Made by a program: the position numbers and the translations under genes. The notes beneath the pieces were generated by a model. It did no database searches. It saw nothing but the letters and a program-made list of their open reading frames with translations, and was not told where the DNA came from. 59,465 nt of DNA. It comes from Planctomycetaceae bacterium (GTDB lineage: Bacteria; Planctomycetota; Planctomycetia; Planctomycetales; Planctomycetaceae). This document shows positions 36,029-43,319 of the stretch, one piece after another. The stretch lies in NCBI GenBank assembly GCA_021732995.1, contig JAKFWA010000113.1, positions 1-59,465 of the forward strand. Direction: 5' to 3'. The first letter of the stretch is position 1; every line of letters starts with the position of its first letter.

Positions 36029-37069
36029 ATGAGCGAAAAGACCGAACAGCCAACACCGAAGAAGTTGCGGGACGCGCGCAACAAGGGGCAGGTCTTTCAG
36101 AGCAAAGAGATCACGTCGACCGCGTTGCTGCTGGTGTCCTTTGCGTACCTGGCCTCGTCGATGCCGGCCATGATGGAGCGGTTGAAGGAGATGATCGTCC
36201 TGCCCGCTCGCTTCTACAACGTGCCGTTCCGCGATGCGCTGCCTCAGGTCATTGAGGGCTGCGTGCTCGTCTTTCTGGAGCTGTCGCTGCCGATTCTGGG
36301 CATCGTCACGGCGACGGCGATTGCCGCGGGATACTTTCAGGTCGGTGCGTTGTTTGTCTTTGAACCGATGAAGCCGGACCTCAATAAGCTCAATCCGGTG
36401 CAGGGAATCAAGAAGATCTTCTCGATGAAGAACCTGATTGAGCTGCTGAAGTCGCTCATCAAGACGTTCTTCCTCGGGCTGCTGCTGTACCTTGTGATTC
36501 GCGACGCCATTCCCGGTCTGATGCACGTGCCGTATCAGGGAGCCGACGGCGTGATGGTGGCGACTTCCGAGATGTTTCGAGTCATCGGGATCAATACGGC
36601 GGTCGTGTACATCATCCTGGCTGCCGCGGACTATGCCTTCGAGCGGCGGCAGTACATGAAGGATTTGATGATGTCCAAGGATGAGGTGAAGCAGGAATAT
36701 AAGGAGATGGAAGGCAGCCCCGAGATCAAGGGCAAACGCAAACAGCTGCATCGCGAGATGGTTATGAATGACACGACTCAAAAGGTTCGCAAGGCGTCGG
36801 TGCTGGTGACGAACCCCACTCACTTGGCAATCGCGCTGCAATACGAGGCTGGCGAGACCCCGCTGCCGCTGGTGTTGGCCAAAGGAGAAGGTATTCTGGC
36901 TCAGCGCATGATCGAAATCGCCAAGGAGGAAGGGATCCCCATCATGCAGAACGTGCCGCTCGCTCACGATCTGTACGACCAAGGGACGGTCAATCATTAC
37001 ATCCCGTCTGACCTCATCGAACCGATCGCCGAAGTCCTCAAATTTGTGGCCGAACTGAAACAACCGTGA
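36029..37069 (+). CDS. sctU: Type III secretion export apparatus switch protein SctU
   Basis: A 346-residue protein of the FlhB/YscU family. The N-terminus is S-E-K-T-E-Q-P-T-P-K-K-L-R-D-A-R. Four hydrophobic helices occur between residues about 28 and 205. A cytoplasmic linker leads to the autocleavage motif N262-P-T-H265, which is intact. In this family cleavage between Asn and Pro switches export from early to later substrates. I assign it to a non-flagellar injectisome (SctU) rather than flagellar FlhB because no flagellar gene is present and SctW-, LcrR- and LcrG-like genes follow on the same strand. The next gene's GTG overlaps its stop codon by 4 bases, so the two are translationally coupled. 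Other core components (SctV, SctN, SctC, SctR/S/T) are not in the window. Confidence 0.9.
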   Translation: MSEKTEQPTPKKLRDARNKGQVFQSKEITSTALLLVSFAYLASSMPAMMERLKEMIVLPARFYNVPFRDALPQVIEGCVLVFLELSLPILGIVTATAIAAGYFQVGALFVFEPMKPDLNKLNPVQGIKKIFSMKNLIELLKSLIKTFFLGLLLYLVIRDAIPGLMHVPYQGADGVMVATSEMFRVIGINTAVVYIILAAADYAFERRQYMKDLMMSKDEVKQEYKEMEGSPEIKGKRKQLHREMVMNDTTQKVRKASVLVTNPTHLAIALQYEAGETPLPLVLAKGEGILAQRMIEIAKEEGIPIMQNVPLAHDLYDQGTVNHYIPSDLIEPIAEVLKFVAELKQP

Positions 37070-37473
37070 ACGCTGAACTGGGCGAAGCTGCTCAGGTTGC
37101 CGCTGCGGTTGAGGCGTTTGCCACGACTCACGGCTTGTCCAACCGGGATTGGACGCACCTCGACCTGCTGCTCGAAGAGCTGTTCGTGAACATCGTCAAG
37201 CACGGCACCGATCCGGCAGCTCCCGCCGCGCTGGGACCGATCAAGTTAACGCTCTCTGCCGATGACTTGTCGATCACGGCTGAACTCATCGACCACGGCC
37301 AGCCGTTCAATCCAATCAACCATCCGCTGCCGGAAACTCAACGCCCTCTGGAAGAACGTCAAATCGGCGGCTTGGGTTTGTACTTCGTCGCGGTGCTCAG
37401 CGACGCCGTGAAGTACCGCCGCGAGAACGGTCAGAATATTGTGACGCTGACGTTTAATCGCAGTACGGAATGA
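37066..37473 (+). CDS. RsbW-like anti-sigma HATPase protein
   Basis: A 135-residue protein with the GHKL ATPase fold of serine-kinase anti-sigma factors. The N-box is L-L-L-E-E-L-F-V-N-I-V-K-H-G, the G1 region is D-H-G-Q-P-F-N-P, and the G2 region is I-G-G-L-G-L-Y-F-V. Members phosphorylate anti-anti-sigma proteins or bind sigma factors. It starts at a GTG overlapping the sctU stop codon, so it is coexpressed with the secretion system. Because an ECF sigma gene lies 3.2 kb downstream in the same block, it may control expression or activity of the secretion genes. That link is inferred from position. Confidence 0.85.
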   Translation: MNAELGEAAQVAAAVEAFATTHGLSNRDWTHLDLLLEELFVNIVKHGTDPAAPAALGPIKLTLSADDLSITAELIDHGQPFNPINHPLPETQRPLEERQIGGLGLYFVAVLSDAVKYRRENGQNIVTLTFNRSTE

Positions 37474-37593
37474 GTTGCTCCGATAACGCCGACCGTTTCC
37501 GAAAATCTTTCGGAACGCTGTAAGACTTCGCGATCACCTGGCAATCACTTGAGGAAGACGATCAGACCATCTCACCGACAAGGCTGAGCCATC

Positions 37594-38061
37594 ATGGACC
37601 GCGTTACGGAATTACTCACCCAGCAAGGACTTGAAGTCACTCCTCGCCATCTGGCTGAGGACGACTTCGAGGGCAATTCGGTCCATGTCGGTCAGGCGGA
37701 AATCATCTACCGCGTGGAAGACGACGGTGAGACCGTGCTGATTCCCCTGTATCGCCGCACGTCGGAACGTCGCGGGCTGAGGAATTCCTTCACCGAACTG
37801 CTCTGGTTTCTGGAATGGCTGTCGCAATCAGAACTGGGGCTCAAGCGAGTGAAAGGCTTGGTGGCCACTGGTTACGATCTGACCGCCGATCAACTGCCCG
37901 CTCCCCGGATTGCTGAGTTCTATAAGCGAGTTCTGGGAGCCAAGAGCCTGGGCCGCGGAATGACCGGCGAATGGATCGAAATGGAACTGGCTCAGTTCCG
38001 CACGTTGAAGCAACTGCGAGCCGACCGCTCCAAGCGGTCCAACCCGACGAACAACGCTTAA
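37594..38061 (+). CDS. LcrR-like type III secretion protein
   Basis: A 155-residue cytoplasmic protein. I match it by pattern to the LcrR/PcrR family of Yersinia and Pseudomonas injectisomes (about 145 residues). The match rests on an N-terminal W/L-T-x-x-G-L-x-x-x-P-type start, a central acidic strand before V-L-I-P-L-Y-R-R, then the hallmark E-R-R-G-L-R-N-x-F segment near residues 58-66, and a R-I-A-E-F-Y-K-R-V-L-G-A segment near residues 105-116. In Yersinia, lcrR precedes lcrG and lcrV. Here the next gene is LcrG-like and the two after it encode likely secreted proteins. LcrR's role is not well defined; it affects secretion control. Confidence is moderate because similarity is short. Confidence 0.6.
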   Translation: MDRVTELLTQQGLEVTPRHLAEDDFEGNSVHVGQAEIIYRVEDDGETVLIPLYRRTSERRGLRNSFTELLWFLEWLSQSELGLKRVKGLVATGYDLTADQLPAPRIAEFYKRVLGAKSLGRGMTGEWIEMELAQFRTLKQLRADRSKRSNPTNNA

Positions 38062-38107
38062 TCTGAATCACCCAAATCTGTCCCCAACATCCAGCAAGGA
38101 AACTGCA

Positions 38108-38536
38108 ATGTCCAAAGAACACGAAGCGATCGCCACGTTTGCCTTTGTGGAAAACATTGTGTCCGAAGGCATGGTCTCGAACACCGAAACCATCTCGCAG
38201 GCGCAGCTCGACCGCATTCTCAGCGTCTCGTCGGAAGCAGACTCGGCCGTCAAAGCCGAGAAGATGTCCGAGCTGATTGATGAGCTGAAAGCTCAGGCTG
38301 CCGAGATCGAAAACCGCTGGCAGGAGATCCTCAAGCAGACCGGCATCGCTCCCGGAGCCGGCAAGAAGTTGCTGGAGCGTCAGGACTGGAGTGCCGAGTA
38401 CCGGGCCGAGTTCGAAGGCATGTTGGGACGTTCCATCGGACACGCTACCGAGGAAGCCGACGCTGCCGCTCGCCAGGCCGTTGGCAACCGTTCCGGCGGC
38501 TCCGGCAAGCCCAAGACACCCCGCGTCCGAGTTTAG
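38108..38536 (+). CDS. LcrG-like type III secretion regulator/chaperone
   Basis: A 142-residue helical protein preceded by A-A-G-G-A, 8 bases before the ATG. The middle (residues about 55-105) matches the LcrG/PcrG shape: a long helix, then an I-L-K-Q-T-G-I-A-P-G-A segment comparable with the I-G-L-T-P-E-A segment of LcrG, and a second amphipathic helix. Its basic C-terminus is K-P-K-T-P-R-V-R-V, comparable with the K-R-P-R-K-P end of LcrG. LcrG (about 95 residues) binds the tip protein LcrV and blocks secretion from the cytoplasm. This protein is longer at the N-terminus. The two genes that follow would be its likely partners. The call rests on gene order plus a weak local match. Confidence 0.5.
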   Translation: MSKEHEAIATFAFVENIVSEGMVSNTETISQAQLDRILSVSSEADSAVKAEKMSELIDELKAQAAEIENRWQEILKQTGIAPGAGKKLLERQDWSAEYRAEFEGMLGRSIGHATEEADAAARQAVGNRSGGSGKPKTPRVRV

Positions 38537-38602
38537 TCCTTCACAATCCCAAAAAGACCTTAAAAATAAGCTGCGGCAGCTCGCCGAATACCGGAGCCTA
38601 TC

Positions 38603-39313
38603 ATGACTGTCAGCCTTCAAAACGTGAGTGACGCGAAGATCGAATCTTTCGCCGCCCAGCTCGATCCGGTCGCTAAAGCTTCCGCATTCGGATCATTCGA
38701 TTCGGCGGCCATTCAGGAAGCCCTGAAAGCTCTCAGGGCCGGCGGCAAAGACCTGACGTTGAACAACATGACCGCGGCCCTGGCCGCCAAGCTGTTTCCG
38801 GATAACGCGCGATCTGCTGGAAACCTGGCGACCGCTCTGAACAGAGTCTTTGGCAGCAAGTTCGACGAAGCCGCCCAGACTCTGACGCCCACCGCTGCGG
38901 ACCGAATGGCGAGCGTCGTTCAGCAGGCGATGGCCTCGGGCGACTTTGCCACGGCGATCATGGCGATCCAGGAACAACGCGTGAGCCTGCTGAATGAAGT
39001 CATTCAGCAGAACATCATGTCGATGGATGCCAATAATCAGAAGATCAAGGACGCTCGCGATCGTCTGATCGCCAAACGCAACGAGCTGAAGAACACGCCG
39101 GACAACAAGGACAACAAAGGCAAGCGGGAGGGCCTGGAACTCGACATCGCCAACATTCAGGCGGAGATCGACAACCTGTCCACGAACTCGCAGTCGGACA
39201 CGATCAAACTGCAGGGTTTGATCAACAAGCAGAACCAAGCCTTGGAAATGTGGACGAACCTGGTTCAGAAGCTGTCCGACGTCATGAACAAGATCGTCGG
39301 CAACTTCCGGTAA
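38603..39313 (+). CDS. Likely type III-secreted helical protein, paralogue 1
   Basis: A 236-residue protein without a Sec signal, as expected for a type III substrate. G-G-A-G lies 8 bases before the ATG. The N-terminal about 110 residues are polar and helical, with Phe/Ala-rich stretches. The C-terminal about 130 residues form helical hairpins: E-Q-R-V-S-L-L-N-E-V-I, then a long Lys/Asn/Asp-rich linker and a final helix L-Q-G-L-I-N-K-Q-N-Q-A-L-E-M-W that ends in V-G-N-F-R. That shape resembles hydrophilic translocator or needle-tip proteins (EspA/SseB/LcrV types), but no specific family match is visible. Its position directly after the LcrG-like gene is where lcrV lies in Yersinia. Its C-terminal half is nearly identical to that of the next gene. 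Confidence 0.65.
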   Translation: MTVSLQNVSDAKIESFAAQLDPVAKASAFGSFDSAAIQEALKALRAGGKDLTLNNMTAALAAKLFPDNARSAGNLATALNRVFGSKFDEAAQTLTPTAADRMASVVQQAMASGDFATAIMAIQEQRVSLLNEVIQQNIMSMDANNQKIKDARDRLIAKRNELKNTPDNKDNKGKREGLELDIANIQAEIDNLSTNSQSDTIKLQGLINKQNQALEMWTNLVQKLSDVMNKIVGNFR

Positions 39314-39445
39314 AGAGAAGAATTTTCCCGCAGAGGCGCTGAGGCCGCAGAGAAGAATTGATGAGCTCAATCCTCTGCGTACTCGGCGCCTCTGCGGGAA
39401 ATCTGCGCTTCTGCAATCCTGTTGTGGCTCGGCCAGAAGACCGGC
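38957..39445. repeat. Segmental duplication, copy 1
   Basis: Bases 38957-39207 match 40108-40358 at a fixed offset of 1151 with one mismatch (39130). Past 39208 synonymous differences appear, but the similarity continues through the stop codon into the downstream palindromic element. Confidence 0.9.
39324..39401. repeat. Palindromic element after paralogue 1
   Basis: Arms 39324-39343 and 39382-39401 are complementary over 20 bases with one mismatch, 11 bases past the stop codon. A near copy follows the second paralogue. It may end transcripts or stabilise the mRNA 3' end. Confidence 0.75.
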
Positions 39446-39549
39446 CACAACGGTCGAAAAAACAAAACAATTCCGTGTAAGACTTGGCTGCCGACGCTCC
39501 AAACACATCTCGACAGGCAACAAACCACTCAGATTCAGGAGTTTTCATT

Positions 39550-40464
39550 ATGACCAGCCTCACCAACGTGACGAGTACGTCGATTGGCCAGTTCGCAGAT
39601 GTGCTTGATCCGGAGATCGACGCCAAGTTCAAGGCGACAGTCAAGAACTCAACTGACTCCGATAAGATCAAGACCTTCAACGTCGATTTCACTGTCAGCG
39701 ACAAGCAGATCGAGAACGCTGTGTTTTTGCTGAAAGGTCAGGGCAAGCCGCTGACGGTCGACAACCTGGCGGCTGCCATCGCCGAGGACGTTCTGAACGG
39801 TATCGACTGGGCCAACACCGGTTTGCAGGACCGTCGCGACGTCCAGGTCAAAGAGTCTCTGGCCGCCCTGACGGAAGCGCTCAAAACCGAGATTTCGCCG
39901 TACTTCAACGCTGCAGTTAGCAAGCTGCAGACGGAAACTCCGGCTGCCGCCCCCACTGTTGTGGCCATCAGCACCAGCTACTCGACGAGCGGTTCGGGAT
40001 CGTCAGGCTCCACGGGGTCAACCTCATCGACGAGCAGCTCTTCCAAGACGGATGGGTTGTCGAGCATCGTTCAAACGGCCATGGCATCCGGTGACTTTGC
40101 CACAGCAATCATGGCGATCCAGGAACAACGCGTGAGCCTGCTGAATGAAGTCATTCAGCAGAACATCATGTCGATGGATGCCAATAATCAGAAGATCAAG
40201 GACGCTCGCGATCGTCTGATCGCCAAACGCAACGAGCTGAAGAACACGCCGGACAACAAGGACAACAAAGGCAAGCGGGAAGGCCTGGAACTCGACATCG
40301 CCAACATTCAGGCGGAGATCGACAACCTGTCCACGAACTCGCAGTCGGACACGATCAAGCTGCAGGGCCTGATCAACAAGCAGAATCAAGCCCTCGAAAT
40401 GTGGACCAACCTTGTCCAGAAGATGTCGGACGTCATGAACAAGATCGTCGGTAACTTCCGGTAA
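39550..40464 (+). CDS. Likely type III-secreted helical protein, paralogue 2
   Basis: A 304-residue protein from the ATG at 39550, preceded by A-G-G-A-G. No Sec signal. The N-terminal about 140 residues are helical and only distantly like paralogue 1, sharing the K-G-Q-G-K-P-L-T-V-D-N-L type segment with its G-G-K-D-L-T-L-N-N-M. Next comes a Ser/Gly/Thr-rich linker at residues about 140-168, absent from paralogue 1. The C-terminal about 130 residues are almost identical to paralogue 1. Two related substrates with a fixed C-terminal half and diverged N-terminal half suggest that they polymerise or assemble together, or that they are exchanged at the needle tip. Function is inferred from context. 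Confidence 0.65.
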   Translation: MTSLTNVTSTSIGQFADVLDPEIDAKFKATVKNSTDSDKIKTFNVDFTVSDKQIENAVFLLKGQGKPLTVDNLAAAIAEDVLNGIDWANTGLQDRRDVQVKESLAALTEALKTEISPYFNAAVSKLQTETPAAAPTVVAISTSYSTSGSGSSGSTGSTSSTSSSSKTDGLSSIVQTAMASGDFATAIMAIQEQRVSLLNEVIQQNIMSMDANNQKIKDARDRLIAKRNELKNTPDNKDNKGKREGLELDIANIQAEIDNLSTNSQSDTIKLQGLINKQNQALEMWTNLVQKMSDVMNKIVGNFR

Positions 40465-40590
40465 TCACATCGGAAAAGATTTTCCCGCAGAGGCGCCGAG
40501 GTCGCAGAGAAGAATTGATGAACTCAATCCTCTGCGTGCTCCGCGCTTCTGCGGGAAATCTGCTTTCTGCAATCCCTATTGTGGCTGAGA
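40108..40590. repeat. Segmental duplication, copy 2
   Basis: The partner of 38957-39445: 251 bases with one mismatch, then continuing similarity through the stop codon and palindromic element. Confidence 0.9.
40481..40558. repeat. Palindromic element after paralogue 2
   Basis: Arms 40481-40500 and 40539-40558 are complementary over most of 20 bases. It is the copy of the element at 39324-39401, with a few changes in the loop and right arm. Confidence 0.7.
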
Positions 40591-40703
40591 ATATGGGTGA
40601 CTCCGCCGCTACAACTCCCGAACTCTGTATCCACGCGCGACTCTGATACTCCGCTATGCCCTTGAACTGGCAGCAGCGACGTAATGACGAAGAGACCAGA
40701 CCG

Positions 40704-41297
40704 ATGTCGAACATTCCCACCACTCGCGCCAGCTTGCTGATCCGCATTCGAGACTGGAACGACTCGGAAGCCTGGCAGCAGTTTGATGTGCTCTATGGGC
40801 CGCTGATCTTCTGGTACGGCCGCAAGCATGGCCTGCAGGAAGCTGACGCCGCGGATTTCCGGCAGATCGTCATGGAGGTCCTGGGACGCTCGGCGGAATC
40901 GCTCGACTACGATCCCGCGAAGGGCAAGTTTCGCAACTGGCTGCTGACAGTCATTCAGCGGCACCTGTCGAAGTTTCGTCATAAGTCAGGCAGAGCCGTG
41001 CATGGGTCTGGCGATGACGACGTGCATGAAATGCTCAACGAGCACGTGGACGAAGCCGATGACGCCGAACAGTGGGAACTGGAGTATCAGCGTCAGCGGT
41101 TTCAGTGGGCGTGCGATCGGGTCCAACCGGCTGTTGACGAAAAGACGTGGCGGGCGTTCTGGTTGTCTGCGGTGGAGAACAAGCCGGTCAGCGACGTCGC
41201 CGAGGAATTGGACATGACTGCCGGAGCAATCTACACCTCCAAAAGCCGAGTCCTCAGCCGCATCCGCGAAGAAATCGAAGCGCTCAACGACGAGTAA
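40704..41297 (+). CDS. ECF-type RNA polymerase sigma factor
   Basis: A 197-residue sigma-70-family protein from the ATG at 40704; a longer start 16 codons upstream is less likely. Region 2 is visible as W-x-x-F-x-x-x-Y-x-P-L-I-F-W-Y then F-R-Q-I-V-M-E-V-L and K-G-K-F-R-N-W-L-L-T-V-I, typical of planctomycete ECF proteins. Region 4 is a helix-turn-helix near residues 165-190 with V-S-D-V-A-E-E-L-D-M-T-A-G-A-I-Y. It lies between the secreted-protein genes and the SctW-like gene, with 4 bases to the latter. It probably directs transcription of the secretion cluster, perhaps under control of the HATPase protein at 37066. No separate membrane anti-sigma factor is adjacent. Confidence 0.87.
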   Translation: MSNIPTTRASLLIRIRDWNDSEAWQQFDVLYGPLIFWYGRKHGLQEADAADFRQIVMEVLGRSAESLDYDPAKGKFRNWLLTVIQRHLSKFRHKSGRAVHGSGDDDVHEMLNEHVDEADDAEQWELEYQRQRFQWACDRVQPAVDEKTWRAFWLSAVENKPVSDVAEELDMTAGAIYTSKSRVLSRIREEIEALNDE

Positions 41298-41301
41298 AGC
41301 T

Positions 41302-42195
41302 ATGCCGGGAATTGACGGACTAGGGCAGGCGTGGATGCCTCAGCAGTTGGCTGATCAGGCTCGCGTTGCGTCGCAGGAGGGCAGTCGCGACGGGCAGAAG
41401 GTCAGCCGCGGGCAATCGGAAGCGTCGATCCTGGCGAATGCTGCCGAAGAGCTGACGTTTCAGCACGGCGAGTCGGAATCGAAACGGCTGGCCGAACGCA
41501 AAGCCTCGTCCAAGACGGCTGTCGAATCGAAGGCGATGGAACTGGCTCGCAAGTTTCTCGACAAGGTTCCCGACCTGGGCTCGCCGGACAAGCTCAAGCA
41601 ACTGATTGACTTCGTCAAGAAGCAGGCACAGCTCGGTGCTCAGCAACTGAAGCAACAACTGCAGGAGAAGTTCCCGGATGTCTCACAGCAGCACACGGCG
41701 CTGGAATACCTCGGCGAGTGGCTGGAGCAGACGGGCGGCAGCCTCGTGTTGCAGGAAGCAGTACAGCAAGCCAAGAGCGAACTGGAAGCCGAGCACGGTC
41801 CCGCGATCAGGGCCGGCGTCAATGTTTCGTCCGAGGCCGCGAAGTTCGCCGAATCGGGGTTGTCGTCCACTCAGGAGCTGCGCGATTTCTATCGCGGCGC
41901 CGTGCTGGGGTTTGAAGACTTGGGGCAGGCTTACACGTCAATCATCGAGCAGTTCGGTGAGGGCAAGTTTGAGCAAGGCGCTGAGTTCCTGATCGCGGGC
42001 CTCGGGAACGATTTGCAGTCAGCCACGCCCTCGTCTGAACCGGCCATGCTGAAGTCGGTCCTCGATAACCTGTTCAACGTCCGCATGATCCGGCAGTTCC
42101 ACAAAGATGCGAAGGAACTGTTGAAGAAGTCCGCCAGCCATTACGGAGCCAGGTTTACGAGGAAGCAGAGCAAGAAGGACCAAGAGAAGAAGTAG
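41302..42195 (+). CDS. sctW: YopN/HrpJ-like type III secretion gatekeeper SctW
   Basis: A 297-residue cytoplasmic protein that matches the SctW gatekeeper family (YopN/TyeA, InvE, MxiC, HrpJ, CopN). Landmarks are an N-terminal polar secretion-chaperone region, the A-A-E-E-L-T-F-Q-H-G-E-S-E-S-K-R helix near residues 46-61 (the family's E-E-L-x-F helix), then H-T-A-L-E-Y-L-G-E-W. The middle I-R-A-G-V-N-V-S-S-E-A-A segment is highly characteristic, followed by L-R-D-F-Y-R-G-A-V-L. A final TyeA-like part contains L-D-N-L-F-N-V-R-M-I-R-Q-F. SctW holds back late substrates until host contact and sets the order translocator, then effector. Gene start is 4 bases after the ECF sigma stop. Confidence 0.83.
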   Translation: MPGIDGLGQAWMPQQLADQARVASQEGSRDGQKVSRGQSEASILANAAEELTFQHGESESKRLAERKASSKTAVESKAMELARKFLDKVPDLGSPDKLKQLIDFVKKQAQLGAQQLKQQLQEKFPDVSQQHTALEYLGEWLEQTGGSLVLQEAVQQAKSELEAEHGPAIRAGVNVSSEAAKFAESGLSSTQELRDFYRGAVLGFEDLGQAYTSIIEQFGEGKFEQGAEFLIAGLGNDLQSATPSSEPAMLKSVLDNLFNVRMIRQFHKDAKELLKKSASHYGARFTRKQSKKDQEKK

Positions 42196-42384
42196 TGTGG
42201 TTGCTCGAATGCAGGACCGCTGCAGTACCTTGGGGCCGCGCGACCTGACTTGTCGGAACCGACTCGGAACGATCGTGCCGTTCTGAGCGCAGCCCTCAGG
42301 AGCTGACACCCGGAATCACCCTCTGAAGTAGATCGCCTCCCCCCGTGAGGAATTCCTGACCTACGTTTATGTCAGAGGTGAGTT

Positions 42385-43209
42385 ATGAAACGAGCCAATG
42401 ACGAGTCAGAGGGTTTTGTTGCTGGTGCGGCTATTGAAAATGAGCTGCACGCCCAGACTGGCTTTCGATTGGAGCAACAGCGGTTTAAGTCCCGGTTGAA
42501 CGGCAGCTTTCGAACGAATCATGAAACGCGTGCCGAGCCCGAGCGACTGCGACGCATTGAAACTGAACTGCAGGATCTGCGACGACTGGTGACGGAGTTG
42601 ACGGCTAACAACTCCTCATCGTCGTCGTATCTCGACAACAGCTATCGTTCGTATGCCGAGGAACCGTCCCATCAGACGGTTGATCACTCGAACGAAGACC
42701 AGACCGATCCCGATCGTTCAGCGACGAGTCGCCTCTTGCGAATCGTGCTGGTCAATCCGGATGAAGCCACGGCTTCAGAACTGGTTGCATCATCGCTGAC
42801 TGTGCCCGAAGAGTTCGAGCCCGGCAGTATTGAGTCCCTGGAAGCTGCGATCGCGCAGCGCGACGGGTACATCGTCTACCTGTCCGAGCAACTGCGTGAC
42901 ATCGCGGTCCGTGTCGAAGCCTGGCTGCGGTTGCTGGGCGACGAGCGGAACCCGACGGGTACTCAAGCTGCGCTGTACGACGCTCAGGACACTGTCAGCC
43001 GGATCTTGAAGCTGTCCGAAGTCGAGCTGTCTGTTGAGCGAGCCAAGCTGGCTCGTGAACGGGCTCAGCTCGAAGCGGAATGGCAGGCTCTGGAAAACGA
43101 TCGCCACGGAACTCCAGAGCCCAGCGAACCCGTTGATGAGACGGCTTCTCCGTTGATGCGACGTTGGGATCGGTTCTTTCCCCCTCTTAAATCGGGGCGG
43201 CAGACATAA
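42385..43209 (+). CDS. Coiled-coil protein of unknown function
   Basis: A 274-residue protein without signal peptide or membrane helix. Residues about 45-75 form a first coiled coil. Residues about 75-110 are Ser/Asp-rich and disordered. Residues about 145-240 form a longer Glu/Leu/Ala-rich helix pair, including A-I-A-Q-R-D-G-Y-I-V-Y-L-S-E-Q-L and R-A-K-L-A-R-E-R-A-Q-L-E-A-E-W. I recognise no family. It lies 190 bases downstream of sctW on the same strand, so it may belong to the secretion block, but the spacing allows a separate unit. Confidence 0.65.
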   Translation: MKRANDESEGFVAGAAIENELHAQTGFRLEQQRFKSRLNGSFRTNHETRAEPERLRRIETELQDLRRLVTELTANNSSSSSYLDNSYRSYAEEPSHQTVDHSNEDQTDPDRSATSRLLRIVLVNPDEATASELVASSLTVPEEFEPGSIESLEAAIAQRDGYIVYLSEQLRDIAVRVEAWLRLLGDERNPTGTQAALYDAQDTVSRILKLSEVELSVERAKLARERAQLEAEWQALENDRHGTPEPSEPVDETASPLMRRWDRFFPPLKSGRQT

Positions 43210-43319
43210 GTGTCCGGTGCAGGCACCGGCCGAGCAGGGCGGCTGGCGCGACACTATGAACAGACCGCAGGGGGGCGCGAGTCTCGACCGGTCGAGACTC
43301 GCGCGGGTCTGCGCTGACG

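Noticed and set aside
36029-37069. Flagellar FlhB
   Set aside because: The sequence alone would allow it, but no flagellar gene is nearby and SctW-like, LcrR-like and LcrG-like genes follow.
38603-40464. Direct naming of the two secreted proteins as LcrV, EspA or SseB
   Set aside because: Their position and helical shape fit, but I see no specific sequence signature, so I kept a neutral name.
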